Assembly (NCBI RefSeq): GCF_048553715.1 | Contig: NZ_JBLZNC010000001.1 | Location: 62,001-126,000 of the forward strand | Reading direction: 5' to 3' | Origin: Sagittula sp048553715 | Lineage (GTDB): Bacteria; Pseudomonadota; Alphaproteobacteria; Rhodobacterales; Rhodobacteraceae | DNA length: 64,000 nucleotides | Shown here: positions 53,369 through 62,143 of the stretch, piece after piece | How positions within the stretch are numbered: the stretch's first letter is position 1 | Layout of the letters: the number at the start of each line of letters is the position of its first letter | Notes under the pieces: model-generated | What the model saw: only the letters and a program-made list of their open reading frames with translations | Told to the model about the DNA's origin: nothing | Database searches by the model: none | Position numbers and translations under genes: made by a program

Positions 53369-54985
53369 ATGGGGCGTGAGAAGCTTTACCTGTATGACAC
53401 GACGTTGCGGGATGGGCAGCAGACGCAGGGTGTACAGTTTTCCACCGCGGAAAAGTTGAAGATCGCGGCGGCGCTGGATGCCCTGGGTGTAGATTACATC
53501 GAAGGAGGCTGGCCCGGGGCGAACCCGACAGACTCGGCGTTTTTTGAAGAGGTGGGTGACACCCGCGCGCGTCTGACGGCCTTTGGCATGACGAAGCGGG
53601 CAGGGCGGTCTGCAGATAATGACGATGTGCTGGCTGCGGTGATGAACGCCGGAACCGGATCCGTGTGTCTGGTGGGCAAGACCCATGATTTCCATGTGAC
53701 GACGGCCTTGGGGATTTCGCTGGAGGAGAATGTCGAGAATATCCGGGCATCGGTGGCGCATGTTGTAGCCCAGGGGCGGGAGGCTTTGTTTGATGCGGAG
53801 CATTTCTTTGACGGATACAAGGCGAACCCTGAGTATGCGTTGACTTGTTGTCGTGCAGCGTTGGAGGCCGGCGCGCGGTGGATCGTGCTGTGCGATACCA
53901 ATGGCGGGTGTTTGCCGAATGATATCGGGCGGATCGTGACCGAAGTGATCGAAAACGGGGTGCCGGGTGCACGATTGGGCATCCACACGCACAATGACAC
54001 GGAGATGGCCGTCGCGGGCAGTCTGGCAGCGGTCGATGCGGGCGTGCGGCAGATACAGGGGACGCTGAACGGATTGGGTGAGCGCTGTGGCAATGCCAAT
54101 CTGACCGCCTTGATTCCCACCTTGTTGCTCAAAGCGCCTTATGCTGACCGGTTCGAGACCTCTGTGACCGTGGAGGCGCTTGAGGGGCTGACCCGGGTGT
54201 CGCGTATGTTGGACGATGTTCTGAACAGGGTGCCATCGAAACAGGTGGCCTATGTTGGATCGTCGGCCTTTGCGCATAAGGCGGGCTTGCATGCGAGCGC
54301 GATCCTGAAGGACCCTTCGACCTATGAACATGTGGATCCAGCGCTTGTGGGCAACCGGCGGGTGATCCCCATGTCCAATCAGGCGGGGCAGTCGAACCTG
54401 CGCCGCCGTCTGTCGGAGGCGGGGCTCGAGGTAGCGGCGGGCGATCCGGCACTGGCGCGGATTCTGGAGCGGGTCAAAGCGCGGGAGGCCGAGGGGTATT
54501 CCTATGACACGGCGCAGGCGTCTTTCGAGTTGTTGGCGCGAGAGGAACTGGGGCAGTTGCCCGCATTCTTCGAGGTCAAACGCTATCGCGTGACGGTCGA
54601 GCGGCGCAAGAACAAGCATGACCAGATGGTGTCGCTGTCGGAGGCTGTCGTCGTGGTAAAGGTCGACGGTGAAAAGAAAATGTCGGTGTCCGAAAGCATG
54701 GATGATGTGGGCAGTGATCGTGGGCCGGTCAACGCGTTGTCAAAGGCACTGGCCAAGGATCTGGGGCGCTATCAGCATATCATCGACGACATGCGGCTGG
54801 TGGATTTCAAGGTGCGTATCACCCAAGGCGGCACCGAGGCTGTCACGCGGGTGATCATCGACAGCGAGGATTCCTCGGGGCGGCGGTGGGCCACGGTGGG
54901 GGTGTCGGCCAATATTGTCGATGCGTCCTTTGAGGCTCTGCTGGATGCGGTGCGCTGGAAGCTGGTCCGGGCGGAGGCGGTCTGA
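53369..54985 (+). CDS. cimA: (R)-citramalate synthase
   Basis: CimA condenses pyruvate with acetyl-CoA to citramalate, feeding isoleucine synthesis without threonine. The 538-residue protein has the HMGL-like TIM barrel (LYDTTLRDGQQTQGVQF near the start, GIHTHNDTEMAVAGSLAA with the metal-binding HxH) and a C-terminal LeuA-type regulatory dimer domain (residues 400-530). The length and the GQQTQGV form separate it from 2-isopropylmalate synthase. GAGGGGGGAG lies before ATG 53369; GTG 53366 is adjacent in frame. Confidence 0.93.
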   Translation: MGREKLYLYDTTLRDGQQTQGVQFSTAEKLKIAAALDALGVDYIEGGWPGANPTDSAFFEEVGDTRARLTAFGMTKRAGRSADNDDVLAAVMNAGTGSVCLVGKTHDFHVTTALGISLEENVENIRASVAHVVAQGREALFDAEHFFDGYKANPEYALTCCRAALEAGARWIVLCDTNGGCLPNDIGRIVTEVIENGVPGARLGIHTHNDTEMAVAGSLAAVDAGVRQIQGTLNGLGERCGNANLTALIPTLLLKAPYADRFETSVTVEALEGLTRVSRMLDDVLNRVPSKQVAYVGSSAFAHKAGLHASAILKDPSTYEHVDPALVGNRRVIPMSNQAGQSNLRRRLSEAGLEVAAGDPALARILERVKAREAEGYSYDTAQASFELLAREELGQLPAFFEVKRYRVTVERRKNKHDQMVSLSEAVVVVKVDGEKKMSVSESMDDVGSDRGPVNALSKALAKDLGRYQHIIDDMRLVDFKVRITQGGTEAVTRVIIDSEDSSGRRWATVGVSANIVDASFEALLDAVRWKLVRAEAV

Positions 54986-54986
54986 G

Positions 54987-55763
54987 GTGATCGAGGAAGG
55001 CTCCGATCTTTGGAATTGTGCGGTGCAGGTCGAACGGTCTGATCCTGAACGGTTTGCCACGGTCATGGCGGCCCCGGTTGCGGCGCGAGCCGTTCTGTTC
55101 CCGATCTACGCCTTCAACGCAGAGGTGTCGCGGGCGCCCTGGGTCACGGCTGAGCCTATGATCGCAGAAATGCGCCTGCAATGGTGGCGTGATGTGCTGG
55201 ATGAGATCGCCACTGGCGGTCCGGTGCGCCGACACGAGGTGGCCACGCCGTTGGCTGCTTTGCTGGACAAAGAGGCCTGTGCGGTTCTGGACGCGTTGAT
55301 CGAGGCGCGACGGGCGGATATCGAACGCGCGCCCTTCGGGGATGAGGCGGCGTTGTGGGCCTATCTGGAGGCCACCGGCGGTGGTTTGATGACCGTATCT
55401 GCGCGCGCTTTGGGGGAGCCTTATGGCCGTCGGGCGCAGGCGGCGGGGACGGCTTTGGCGCTCGCCAATTACCTGCGCGCCGTGCCAGAGCTGGAGGCGC
55501 GGGGCAAGTTGCCCTTGCCCGATGGGCGGCCGGAGGCCTTGCGCGCTTTGGCACAGCGGGGATTGGATCTGCTGCAGCAGGCGCGTCGGGCACCGGGCGT
55601 CAGCGGCACGGCGCGTGCGGCTTTGATGCCGGCGTCGATCGCGGGGGCCATGTTGCGCCGTGTTCGGGCGCGGCCCGCGCATGTTGCTGACGGGACGGTC
55701 ATGCCGCCGGAGGCTGCGGTTCGCTGGGCGCGGCTGCGGGCCAGTTTGCGCGGCGGGTTCTAG
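54987..55763 (+). CDS. Squalene/phytoene synthase-like protein (NDUFAF6-like)
   Basis: This 258-residue protein has the all-helical squalene/phytoene synthase fold (FPIYAFNAEVSRAPW, RLQWWRDVLDEI, ALALANYLRAVPELEARGKLPLP), but the Asp-rich prenyl-diphosphate-binding motifs are not intact: the first reads NAEVSRA. The pattern fits the NDUFAF6 group, whose mitochondrial member assists complex I assembly (family knowledge), rather than carotenoid synthesis. Start: GTG 54987, directly after the cimA stop. Its stop overlaps the convergent MFS gene by 4 bases. Confidence 0.82.
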   Translation: MIEEGSDLWNCAVQVERSDPERFATVMAAPVAARAVLFPIYAFNAEVSRAPWVTAEPMIAEMRLQWWRDVLDEIATGGPVRRHEVATPLAALLDKEACAVLDALIEARRADIERAPFGDEAALWAYLEATGGGLMTVSARALGEPYGRRAQAAGTALALANYLRAVPELEARGKLPLPDGRPEALRALAQRGLDLLQQARRAPGVSGTARAALMPASIAGAMLRRVRARPAHVADGTVMPPEAAVRWARLRASLRGGF

Positions 55764-56977
55764 ACCTCCGAGGGTGATTTTGGCCGCAACCACAGCCAGA
55801 TGAGTGCGGCACCGGCAAGGGCGAGAAACGGGATCATGGCCAGATTGACCGAGGCCCAGCCCGCCTGCGGCGCGCCCCCGGAACAGTTCATCAACCCGCC
55901 AGAGGCGAGGGACGCGAAGGTGACCGCGCCGAAAACAATCAGATCGTTCAGCCCCTGCATCCGTCCGCGCTCATGCGGGGCATGGGCACCGGCCAGCATC
56001 GATGTCGCCCCGATAAAACCGAAGTTCCAGCCGATCCCCAGCAGAACAAGGGCTACAAAAAACTGATCGAGCGCCACGCCGGACAGTCCGACCAGACCGG
56101 CACAGGCAAGAATGGCAAGGCCAATGGCCATGATCCGTTCCACACCAAACCGCGCAATAAGATGGCCGGTGAAAAAGCTGGGCGCGAACATGGCCAGCAC
56201 ATGGGCCGTGACCACATTGGCGGCATCCGACGTCTCGTACCCGCAGCCCACAACGGCGAGGGGGGTGGAGGTCATAACCAGGTTCATCAGCGCGTAGGAG
56301 ACCGCACCGACGATGACCGCCACGGCGATGCGCGGTGTGCGCAGCAGTTCCAGACGGCTGCGCCCTTTGGGGGCATCTTCCTCCGGCACAGGAGGCTTGG
56401 GAATGTCGAGGAACAGGAACAACAACGCGCCCACAAGGTTGATCGCAATGACGGCCGCGTATGTTCCGAGGAAAGGGATGACATAGCTGTCAGCGGTCAG
56501 TTTGACCAACTGCGGGCCAATGATGGCGGAGGCCAGACCGCCTGCCATCACGTAGGAAATCGCTTTGGGCCGAAAGTCATCCGACGCGGTATCGGCTGCG
56601 GCAAAGCGATAAAACCCCTGCGCCGACATATAGACACCGGTCACCAGACTGCCGAGCAGGAATATCCCGAAAGACGCGGTGAACAAGCCGTAAGCACCAA
56701 TGGCCCCGCCGAGCGCACCGCTCATCGCGCCCAGAACGAACCCTGCACGCCGCCCATACCGCTGCATCATGGCAGAGACCGGCGTGGCCGCCAGCATGGA
56801 CCCCAACACGATCAGCGAGATCGGCAGGGTGGCAAAACAGGGGTTGGGCGCAAGGCTTTGCCCCGCCAGACCGCCGATGGTGAAAATCATCGGCATCTGC
56901 GCGCCTAGGATAGCCTGAGCCAGAACCAGAACGGTGACATTGCGGCGGGCGCGCGGGGCGGGAGCGGTGATCGTCAT
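55760..56977 (-). CDS. MFS transporter
   Basis: This 405-residue permease has about 12 membrane helices and the MFS loop 2-3 motif in degraded form (MMQRYGRRAGFVLGAM). The central loop between helices 6 and 7 carries FLDIPKPPVPEEDAPKGRSRLELLRTPR. The subgroup and substrate are not recognisable. ATG 56977 is preferred to the in-frame TTG 56983; no good ribosome-binding site is visible. Confidence 0.88.
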   Translation of the reverse strand: MTITAPAPRARRNVTVLVLAQAILGAQMPMIFTIGGLAGQSLAPNPCFATLPISLIVLGSMLAATPVSAMMQRYGRRAGFVLGAMSGALGGAIGAYGLFTASFGIFLLGSLVTGVYMSAQGFYRFAAADTASDDFRPKAISYVMAGGLASAIIGPQLVKLTADSYVIPFLGTYAAVIAINLVGALLFLFLDIPKPPVPEEDAPKGRSRLELLRTPRIAVAVIVGAVSYALMNLVMTSTPLAVVGCGYETSDAANVVTAHVLAMFAPSFFTGHLIARFGVERIMAIGLAILACAGLVGLSGVALDQFFVALVLLGIGWNFGFIGATSMLAGAHAPHERGRMQGLNDLIVFGAVTFASLASGGLMNCSGGAPQAGWASVNLAMIPFLALAGAALIWLWLRPKSPSEV

Positions 56978-57102
56978 GCGCAATTGGTAGGAGCGCGGGC
57001 GAGACGGCGCAAGGCATCATTGGCGCGAAACCTTACACAAGTCAGCTATCTATGCGCAGGCTTCGGGTTGACGGGGCGGGTCGAGCCGTCGAAACCGGTT
57101 GT

Positions 57103-57735
57103 ATGACCATTGGACGTATCATTGAAACCGACGCCTGTGTGGCCGAAGGCGCCGCGTGGCTTGCGGCGCAGGAGCCGCGATTTGCCCGTGCTTTGACCGC
57201 GACAGGCCCCTTGCCATTGCGGCGCAGACCCGACGGGTTTGCGCAAGTGCTCAGCGCGATCGTCAGCCAACAGGTCAGCGTGGCCTCGGCCCGTGCAATC
57301 TGGGCCAAGATAGAGACCGCGGGCGTGACCACCCCTCGGGCGGTGTTGACGGCGGGCGAGGATGAGCTTCGTGCGCTTGGTCTGTCGCGGCAAAAGGCGT
57401 CTTATGCGCTGGCATTGGCCGAGGCGGGCATCGACTTTGACGCTTTGCGGCATTTGCCCGACGCTGACGTGGTGCGCATCCTGACCGCTGTCAAAGGCAT
57501 CGGTGTCTGGACGGCCGAGATCTACGCCATGTTCAGTTTGGGGCGGGCGGATGTCTTTGCGCCCGGCGATCTGGCGTTGCAAGAAGGCGCGCGCAGCCTG
57601 TTTGAGCTGCCCGAGCGGCCCAAAGAGCGCGCCCTACGCCAGATGGCGCTGGATTGGTCGCCGTGGCAATCCGTGGCGGCGCGCATTTTGTGGGCGTGGT
57701 ATCATGTGGAAAAACAACGCGAAGGCATTGCCTGA
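57103..57735 (+). CDS. DNA-3-methyladenine glycosylase II (AlkA type)
   Basis: This helix-hairpin-helix base-excision enzyme (210 residues) has the HhH-GPD core LTAVKGIGVWTAEIYAM and the catalytic Asp D156 in VFAPGDLALQEG. IVSQQVSVASARAIW is typical of AlkA/Mag1. It lacks the AlkA N-terminal TBP-like domain, as in the short Mag1 form. It would remove alkylated purines from DNA. It is divergent from the MFS gene. Confidence 0.92.
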   Translation: MTIGRIIETDACVAEGAAWLAAQEPRFARALTATGPLPLRRRPDGFAQVLSAIVSQQVSVASARAIWAKIETAGVTTPRAVLTAGEDELRALGLSRQKASYALALAEAGIDFDALRHLPDADVVRILTAVKGIGVWTAEIYAMFSLGRADVFAPGDLALQEGARSLFELPERPKERALRQMALDWSPWQSVAARILWAWYHVEKQREGIA

Positions 57736-57785
57736 GCCGTAAAATCCTGCTCGCAGTCATAGGCCAAGCGCGGTATCGCTTGTGT

Positions 57786-57799
57786 CAAAGCCGGCTTTG
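57786..57799. promoter_or_regulatory. Perfect 14-bp palindrome upstream of the carboxylesterase
   Basis: CAAAGCCGGCTTTG is fully self-complementary, 28 bases before the esterase start. It could be an operator or simply part of a GC hairpin (GCCGG...CCGGC). Confidence 0.35.
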
Positions 57800-57827
57800 G
57801 ACCGGCGCTGCAGAAAGGACCGACGCA

Positions 57828-58493
57828 ATGACACGGGTTTTGAAAACCGAACGCAAAGAGCCTGTTTCCGGGGATACGCGGTCCTGCGTGGTCTTCCTGC
57901 ATGGCTACGGGGCCAATGGCGCGGATCTTCTGGGGCTTGCCGACCCTTTGGGGGAACATCTGCCGGATACGCTGTTTGTGGCCCCCGATGCGCCTGAAAG
58001 CTGCGCGGGCGCGCCATTCGGGTTCCAATGGTTCCCGATTCCGTGGATCGACGGCTCCTCGGAAGAAGAGGCCATGGCGGGCATGACCCGCGCGGTGGAT
58101 GATCTGAATGCGTTCCTAGACGCGCTGATGGTAGACGAGGATCTGTTGCCGGAACAGGTCTGTCTGTTCGGCTTCTCTCAAGGCACGATGATGAGCCTGC
58201 ATGTTGGTCCGCGGCGCGAGGATGAACTGGCGGGGATCGTCGGGTTTTCGGGGCGTCTGCTGGAACCGGAGCTGTTGACGGACGAAGTGCAGACAAAGCC
58301 GCCGGTTCTTCTGGTGCATGGGGATCAGGATGACGTGGTGCCGGTGCAATCCTTGCCTGACGCCGCAGAAGCGCTGCAAGCGGCTGGCTTCAAAGAGGTT
58401 TTCGCCCACGTCATGAAGGGCACCGCCCATGGCATCGCGCCCGACGGCCTGTCGGTTGCACTGGCCTTTATCCGCGACAAATGCGGCTTTTGA
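57828..58493 (+). CDS. Carboxylesterase/phospholipase (alpha/beta hydrolase)
   Basis: This 221-residue esterase of the acyl-protein-thioesterase-like group has the oxyanion region FLHGYGANGADL and nucleophile S117 in GFSQGTMMSLH. The acid is probably D168 (HGDQDDVVP) and the base H201 (GTAHGIAPDGL). It is cytosolic. AAAGGA lies upstream of ATG 57828. The natural substrate is not predictable. Confidence 0.92.
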   Translation: MTRVLKTERKEPVSGDTRSCVVFLHGYGANGADLLGLADPLGEHLPDTLFVAPDAPESCAGAPFGFQWFPIPWIDGSSEEEAMAGMTRAVDDLNAFLDALMVDEDLLPEQVCLFGFSQGTMMSLHVGPRREDELAGIVGFSGRLLEPELLTDEVQTKPPVLLVHGDQDDVVPVQSLPDAAEALQAAGFKEVFAHVMKGTAHGIAPDGLSVALAFIRDKCGF

Positions 58494-58502
58494 TCGGGTG
58501 AC

Positions 58503-58525
58503 GGCGGGCCTGCGACAGGCCCGCC
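58503..58525. terminator. Perfect hairpin between convergent genes
   Basis: GGCGGGCCTG pairs perfectly with CAGGCCCGCC around CGA, centred between the esterase and FAH-family stops. It lacks a T-run on either strand, but position and strength suggest a shared transcription end. Confidence 0.6.
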
Positions 58526-58532
58526 CATGACC

Positions 58533-59228
58533 TCAGGCGCGCGGCCCGATGGTGGTGGTCAACGCCCCAAGCCCCGCGATTTCGACCACGCAAATATCGC
58601 CGATGGTCAGGCTGCCAACGCCTGCGGGCGTGCCGGTCATGATCAAGTCGCCCGGCGCCAGCGCCATGCTGCGCGACAGGATCGAGACCACCTCTGGCAC
58701 CGACCAGATCATATCGGTCAGATCGCCGGTTTGGCGCAGGACCCCGTTGACCCGCGATGTGATGGCCCCTTGGGCCAGATGTCCGGTGCGGCTGACGGGG
58801 TGGATCGGTCCGATGACGGCGGCATTGTCGAAACCCTTGCCCCAGTCCCACGGGCGGCCCAGCGATTTGGCTTCGGCCTGTAGATCGCGGCGGGTCAGGT
58901 CATTGCCGACCGCATAACCCCAGATGTAGTTCAATGCGTCCGCCTCGGGGATATCGACCCCGCCTTTTCCGATGGCCACGACAAGCTCACCTTCGTAGTG
59001 CAGATCCTCGGTCTGGGGCGGGTAGGGCAGGGTGGCCTGATCGGGGGCAATCGAATCTGCCGGTTTGGTAAAGAAAAACGGCGGTTCGCGGTCAGGATCT
59101 TTGCCCATCTCACGCGCATGGGCTGCATAGTTTCGCCCGACACAGAAGATCCGTCGGATCGGAAAACGTGCGCTGTCGTCAATGACGGCGGCACTGGGCT
59201 GCGGCGGGGGCGTGATGACAAATTCCAT
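58533..59228 (-). CDS. Fumarylacetoacetate hydrolase family protein
   Basis: This 231-residue FAH-fold enzyme has the typical CVGRNYAAHAREMG start, metal ligands in YEGELVVAIG and GYAVGNDLTRRDLQ, and MTGTPAGVGSLTIGD. It is of the fumarylpyruvate hydrolase / acylpyruvase (FAHD1-like) size class, cleaving acylpyruvates or decarboxylating oxaloacetate. GGAAGG precedes the ATG at 59226-59228. Confidence 0.92.
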   Translation of the reverse strand: MEFVITPPPQPSAAVIDDSARFPIRRIFCVGRNYAAHAREMGKDPDREPPFFFTKPADSIAPDQATLPYPPQTEDLHYEGELVVAIGKGGVDIPEADALNYIWGYAVGNDLTRRDLQAEAKSLGRPWDWGKGFDNAAVIGPIHPVSRTGHLAQGAITSRVNGVLRQTGDLTDMIWSVPEVVSILSRSMALAPGDLIMTGTPAGVGSLTIGDICVVEIAGLGALTTTIGPRA

Positions 59229-59394
59229 CGAAGCGGTCCTTCCAATAGATGCTGCGCGCACATTATGCGGGGGCGGCCACAGGCGCCAGCCCTGCGCGTT
59301 GTGTATCAAACTGTGGATAAATGCTGGGGCTGCCTGTCATGTAGCCGTAACAGAATCGTCTTACGCCATTGACCAACCACTTTATATGTCAGGC

Positions 59395-59422
59395 TTGCCA
59401 TGGGTGATCCCCGAGATATAGT
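59395..59422 (+). promoter_or_regulatory. Candidate sigma-70-type promoter for the HNH gene
   Basis: TTGCCA and TATAGT are separated by 16 bases, 78 bases upstream of the HNH start. The match is reasonable, but no transcript data back it. Confidence 0.4.
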
Positions 59423-59499
59423 GGTTGCATAGGCTGGGGCGGGGTGCTCCCGCTCTGGTGTTTCGGGCAGAAGCAGACAGGGCGAAGGACGAGTCACCC

Positions 59500-60084
59500 A
59501 TGGACGGCGATTTCAGGACAAACTTCGTAAGAGAACAAGGCGCCTTGCGTCAGCATCCGGCGCTGGTGTTGAATGCGGATTATCGGCCGCTGTCGTATTA
59601 TCCGCTGAGCTTGTGGACCTGGCAGGAAGCGGTCAAAGCGTCCTTTCTCGACCGCGTGGACATTGTTGCGGAATATGACGAAGTGGTCCGCAGTCCCAGT
59701 ATGGAGATACGCATACCCAGTGTGGTCGTCCTGAAAGATTTCGTAAAACCTCAAAAGCGCGTGGCCTTCACGCGCTTTAATTTATTTCTGAGGGACGAAT
59801 TCCGCTGCCAGTACTGCGGGACCAAATCGGATCTGACTTTTGACCATGTGATCCCCCGTGCGCGCGGCGGGATCACCAGTTGGGAAAACGTCGTCGCCGC
59901 CTGCGCGCCCTGTAACCTTCGCAAAGGATCCAAAAGCCTACGCCATTCCGGGCTGTCCCTACGCAAGGTGCCGCGTCAGCCCACAGCGGGTGAGTTGATG
60001 AACATGGGCCGCCGCTTTCCGCCCAACCACTTACACGAAAGCTGGATGGATTTCCTGTATTGGGATGCAGAACTGGAAGCCTGA
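59500..60084 (+). CDS. HNH endonuclease-domain protein
   Basis: This 194-residue protein has a C-terminal HNH domain: zinc cysteines C103/C106 (CQYCG) and C135/C138 (CAPC), catalytic D115-H116 (TFDHVIPRARGG), and N130. The N-terminal 95 residues (LNADYRPLSYYPLSLWTWQEAV) are the conserved partner found in chromosomal HNH proteins of many bacteria. It is not linked to any restriction, phage or mobile gene here, so a housekeeping nuclease role is more likely than defence. Confidence 0.9.
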   Translation: MDGDFRTNFVREQGALRQHPALVLNADYRPLSYYPLSLWTWQEAVKASFLDRVDIVAEYDEVVRSPSMEIRIPSVVVLKDFVKPQKRVAFTRFNLFLRDEFRCQYCGTKSDLTFDHVIPRARGGITSWENVVAACAPCNLRKGSKSLRHSGLSLRKVPRQPTAGELMNMGRRFPPNHLHESWMDFLYWDAELEA

Positions 60085-60102
60085 TCTGTGCCACCTAATG
60101 CA

Positions 60103-60127
60103 AAAAGCCGCCCCGGAAGGGCGGCTT
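60103..60127. terminator. Bidirectional terminator
   Basis: AAAGCCGCCC pairs with GGGCGGCTTT around CGGAA. T-tracts flank it on both strands, strongest on the minus side, so it serves both the HNH gene and the convergent bactofilin gene. Confidence 0.85.
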
Positions 60128-60152
60128 TGTCATGTGCGTGATGGGGAAGGGG

Positions 60153-60653
60153 TTATCCCTGAGCAGGGTCTGCCGCGACGGCACCTGCGGCGGCTGCGCG
60201 CGCCTTGCCACCGTTCAGGGGATCGTCCTGACGCTGAACCGACCCCTCGAAATGGGCGCCGGATTCGATGGCGATGGTCTTGTGGATAATGTCACCTTCG
60301 ACGCGCGCGGTGGCGGTCAGGCGGACCTTCAGGCCACGGACGCGGCCAACAATGCGGCCATTGATGACGACGTCATCCGCGATGACTTCACCCTTGATGG
60401 TTGCGCTTTCGCCGATGGTCAGCAGGTGGGCGCGAATGTCGCCTTCCACGGTGCCTTCGACCTGAACGTCGCCGGTGGTCTTGATGTTGCCGGTGATGTG
60501 CAGATCAGCCGACAGGATCGACGCCGGCGGCTTTGCCTTGGGCGCGGAAGGTTTGAAATCGCCTGCGGACGGTTTCGGGGATTCGGGCACGGACGGCTTT
60601 GCAGCAGTGTCGCCGCCGGGACCGGGTTCGTTGATTTTGCTCTTAGAAAACAT
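60153..60653 (-). CDS. Bactofilin
   Basis: This polymer-forming cytoskeletal protein (166 residues) has a disordered Pro/Lys-rich N-terminus (about 40 residues) and the bactofilin right-handed beta-helix: repeated strands such as ADLHITGNIKTTGDVQVEGTVEGDI, GESATIKGEVIADDVVINGRIVG and KVRLTATARVEGDIIHKTI. Bactofilins scaffold cell-wall enzymes at sites of shape control. Its start overlaps the end of the M23 peptidase gene by 11 bases, implying a joint function. Confidence 0.95.
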   Translation of the reverse strand: MFSKSKINEPGPGGDTAAKPSVPESPKPSAGDFKPSAPKAKPPASILSADLHITGNIKTTGDVQVEGTVEGDIRAHLLTIGESATIKGEVIADDVVINGRIVGRVRGLKVRLTATARVEGDIIHKTIAIESGAHFEGSVQRQDDPLNGGKARAAAAGAVAADPAQG

Positions 60654-61950
60654 CGTTCGCAGCCTTGATATAAGTCATCGGATTGACAGGTTTTCCGCCG
60701 ACGCGGACCTCGTAGTGCAGGTGGGTCCCGGTCGATCGTCCAGTGTTTCCCATATCACCGATACGCTGCCCGCGCGAGACCCTTTGGCCGACCTGAACGC
60801 GAATTTTCGACATATGCGCGTACCGCGTCTCGATGCCGAATTCGTGCTGGACCTTGACCAAACGGCCATAGCCCGAGGACCAACCGGCGTGAACGACCAC
60901 ACCATCGGCGGTAGAGTAGATCGGTGTGCCATGCGGCGCGGCAAAATCGGTGCCAGCGTGCAGGCGACCCCAGCGGTAACCAAAGCCCGAGGTGAAGCGG
61001 AACGGATCCTTCAGCGGCGAGGCAAAGGGCGCCTTTTGTGCCGCGATGCGATACAGGTTCAGCCGGTCCATCTGGTTCAGGATACGGTTGGCGCGCAGGG
61101 TGTCTGCCGAAGGCGCGTCCCCACGGGTGGAAAAGGACAGCGGCGCCATCGGGCCACCCTGACCGGAATATCCCTTGCGCACCTGGCTCAGGATACGGTC
61201 GGGGTCCATGCCGGCCTTTTCAAACATTTTGTCGAGCGGTTTGACCGAAACGGTCATCGCGTCTTCGAGCTGGCGGAAGATGGTGTCGTTCTTGTCCTGC
61301 ATCTGCTCGATCTCGGCCTGCATTTCAGCGGCGCGGACCAGAGCGGCCTGTGCGTCTGCCACAACGCGGTCGCGTTCGGCAGCGGTGCGGGCCAGTGCAT
61401 CGGACAGGATGTCCATTGTGCCGTCGTCTTGTGCGGCACCGGCGAGGGCGACACCGCCTTCGACCTGCTCGGTCAGGTTGGCCAGTTGGTCGGCAACCTC
61501 CTCGCGTTCTTTCATCGTGTCGCGCAGCGTGGTCTGGATCACGTCAATGCCGGTTTCCAGCTCGCGGCGGCGGGTCTCGGAATCCAGCAGTTCGCTTTGC
61601 ATGGCCGAGATCTGTTTCAGCGCGGCGTTGAACCGGTCCTGCGCGGCCACGGCTTCTGCGGCGCGGCTGTCGCGTTCGCCGGACAGGGCATTGAGCCGTT
61701 GCTGATAGGTGATCTGTTCGCGCTTCGCCTGTTCGCGGAAGTTACCGGCGCCGATGGAATCCATCAGCAAAATGGCGGTGGCGATTGTTGTCCAAGAGAT
61801 CAGAAGCACCGCGCCTGTGAAACCCACGGCCTGTGTGCCGGATTTCAGGCGGATAAACCGCGTGTCGGTATCTGATCGGAGGAAAAGTCGACGCTCCGGA
61901 AAGAAGCGTTCGAGAATTGCATGTGTTTTTATTGCCAGACGTGTTCGCAC
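60643..61950 (-). CDS. M23 peptidoglycan endopeptidase, membrane-anchored
   Basis: This 435-residue protein has a cytoplasmic N-terminus, one membrane helix (TGAVLLISWTTIATAILLM), a long periplasmic coiled coil (about residues 65-240) and a C-terminal LytM domain. Zinc ligands are H331 and D335 (HAGTDFAAP) and H412, with H410 in HLHYEV. Architecture and pairing with bactofilin match the LmdC-type endopeptidase described with bactofilin BacA in stalk-forming alphaproteobacteria. Start: GTG 61950 after AAGGGAC is my choice; TTG 61986 after GGGGGA is possible. Confidence 0.93.
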   Translation of the reverse strand: MRTRLAIKTHAILERFFPERRLFLRSDTDTRFIRLKSGTQAVGFTGAVLLISWTTIATAILLMDSIGAGNFREQAKREQITYQQRLNALSGERDSRAAEAVAAQDRFNAALKQISAMQSELLDSETRRRELETGIDVIQTTLRDTMKEREEVADQLANLTEQVEGGVALAGAAQDDGTMDILSDALARTAAERDRVVADAQAALVRAAEMQAEIEQMQDKNDTIFRQLEDAMTVSVKPLDKMFEKAGMDPDRILSQVRKGYSGQGGPMAPLSFSTRGDAPSADTLRANRILNQMDRLNLYRIAAQKAPFASPLKDPFRFTSGFGYRWGRLHAGTDFAAPHGTPIYSTADGVVVHAGWSSGYGRLVKVQHEFGIETRYAHMSKIRVQVGQRVSRGQRIGDMGNTGRSTGTHLHYEVRVGGKPVNPMTYIKAANDVF

Positions 61951-62085
61951 CCTGACCGTCCCTTTGTTGTCCCCGTTCCGAGCCAAAGGTCCCCCAACCC
62001 GGCTTCAAGGGAAGGGCTTACCGGCGTGGGGCAGTTGGTGCAACATTTTTGGACCTTACCCGACGGTCGATGGGCGAGAAGCGGC

Positions 62086-62111
62086 CAAATGGGCGGTATT
62101 TTGCCCATTTG
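62086..62111. promoter_or_regulatory. Inverted repeat upstream of the M23-bactofilin operon
   Basis: CAAATGGGC and GCCCATTTG are perfect 9-bp inverted copies separated by 8 bases, 33 bases beyond the DUF455 stop and about 135 bases before the M23 start. It could be a weak terminator (no T-run) or a dimer-binding operator. Confidence 0.5.
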
Positions 62112-62143
62112 CTGCGGATTCAAGGGCTTCGCTTCGGGATAAG

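Noticed and set aside
54987..55763. Carotenoid (phytoene synthase) gene
   Set aside because: Asp-rich catalytic motifs are not intact and no other carotenoid gene is adjacent.
59500..60084. HNH protein considered as a defence or mobile-element nuclease
   Set aside because: No phage, restriction, integrase or toxin-antitoxin gene lies nearby, and the N-terminal half matches widespread chromosomal HNH proteins.
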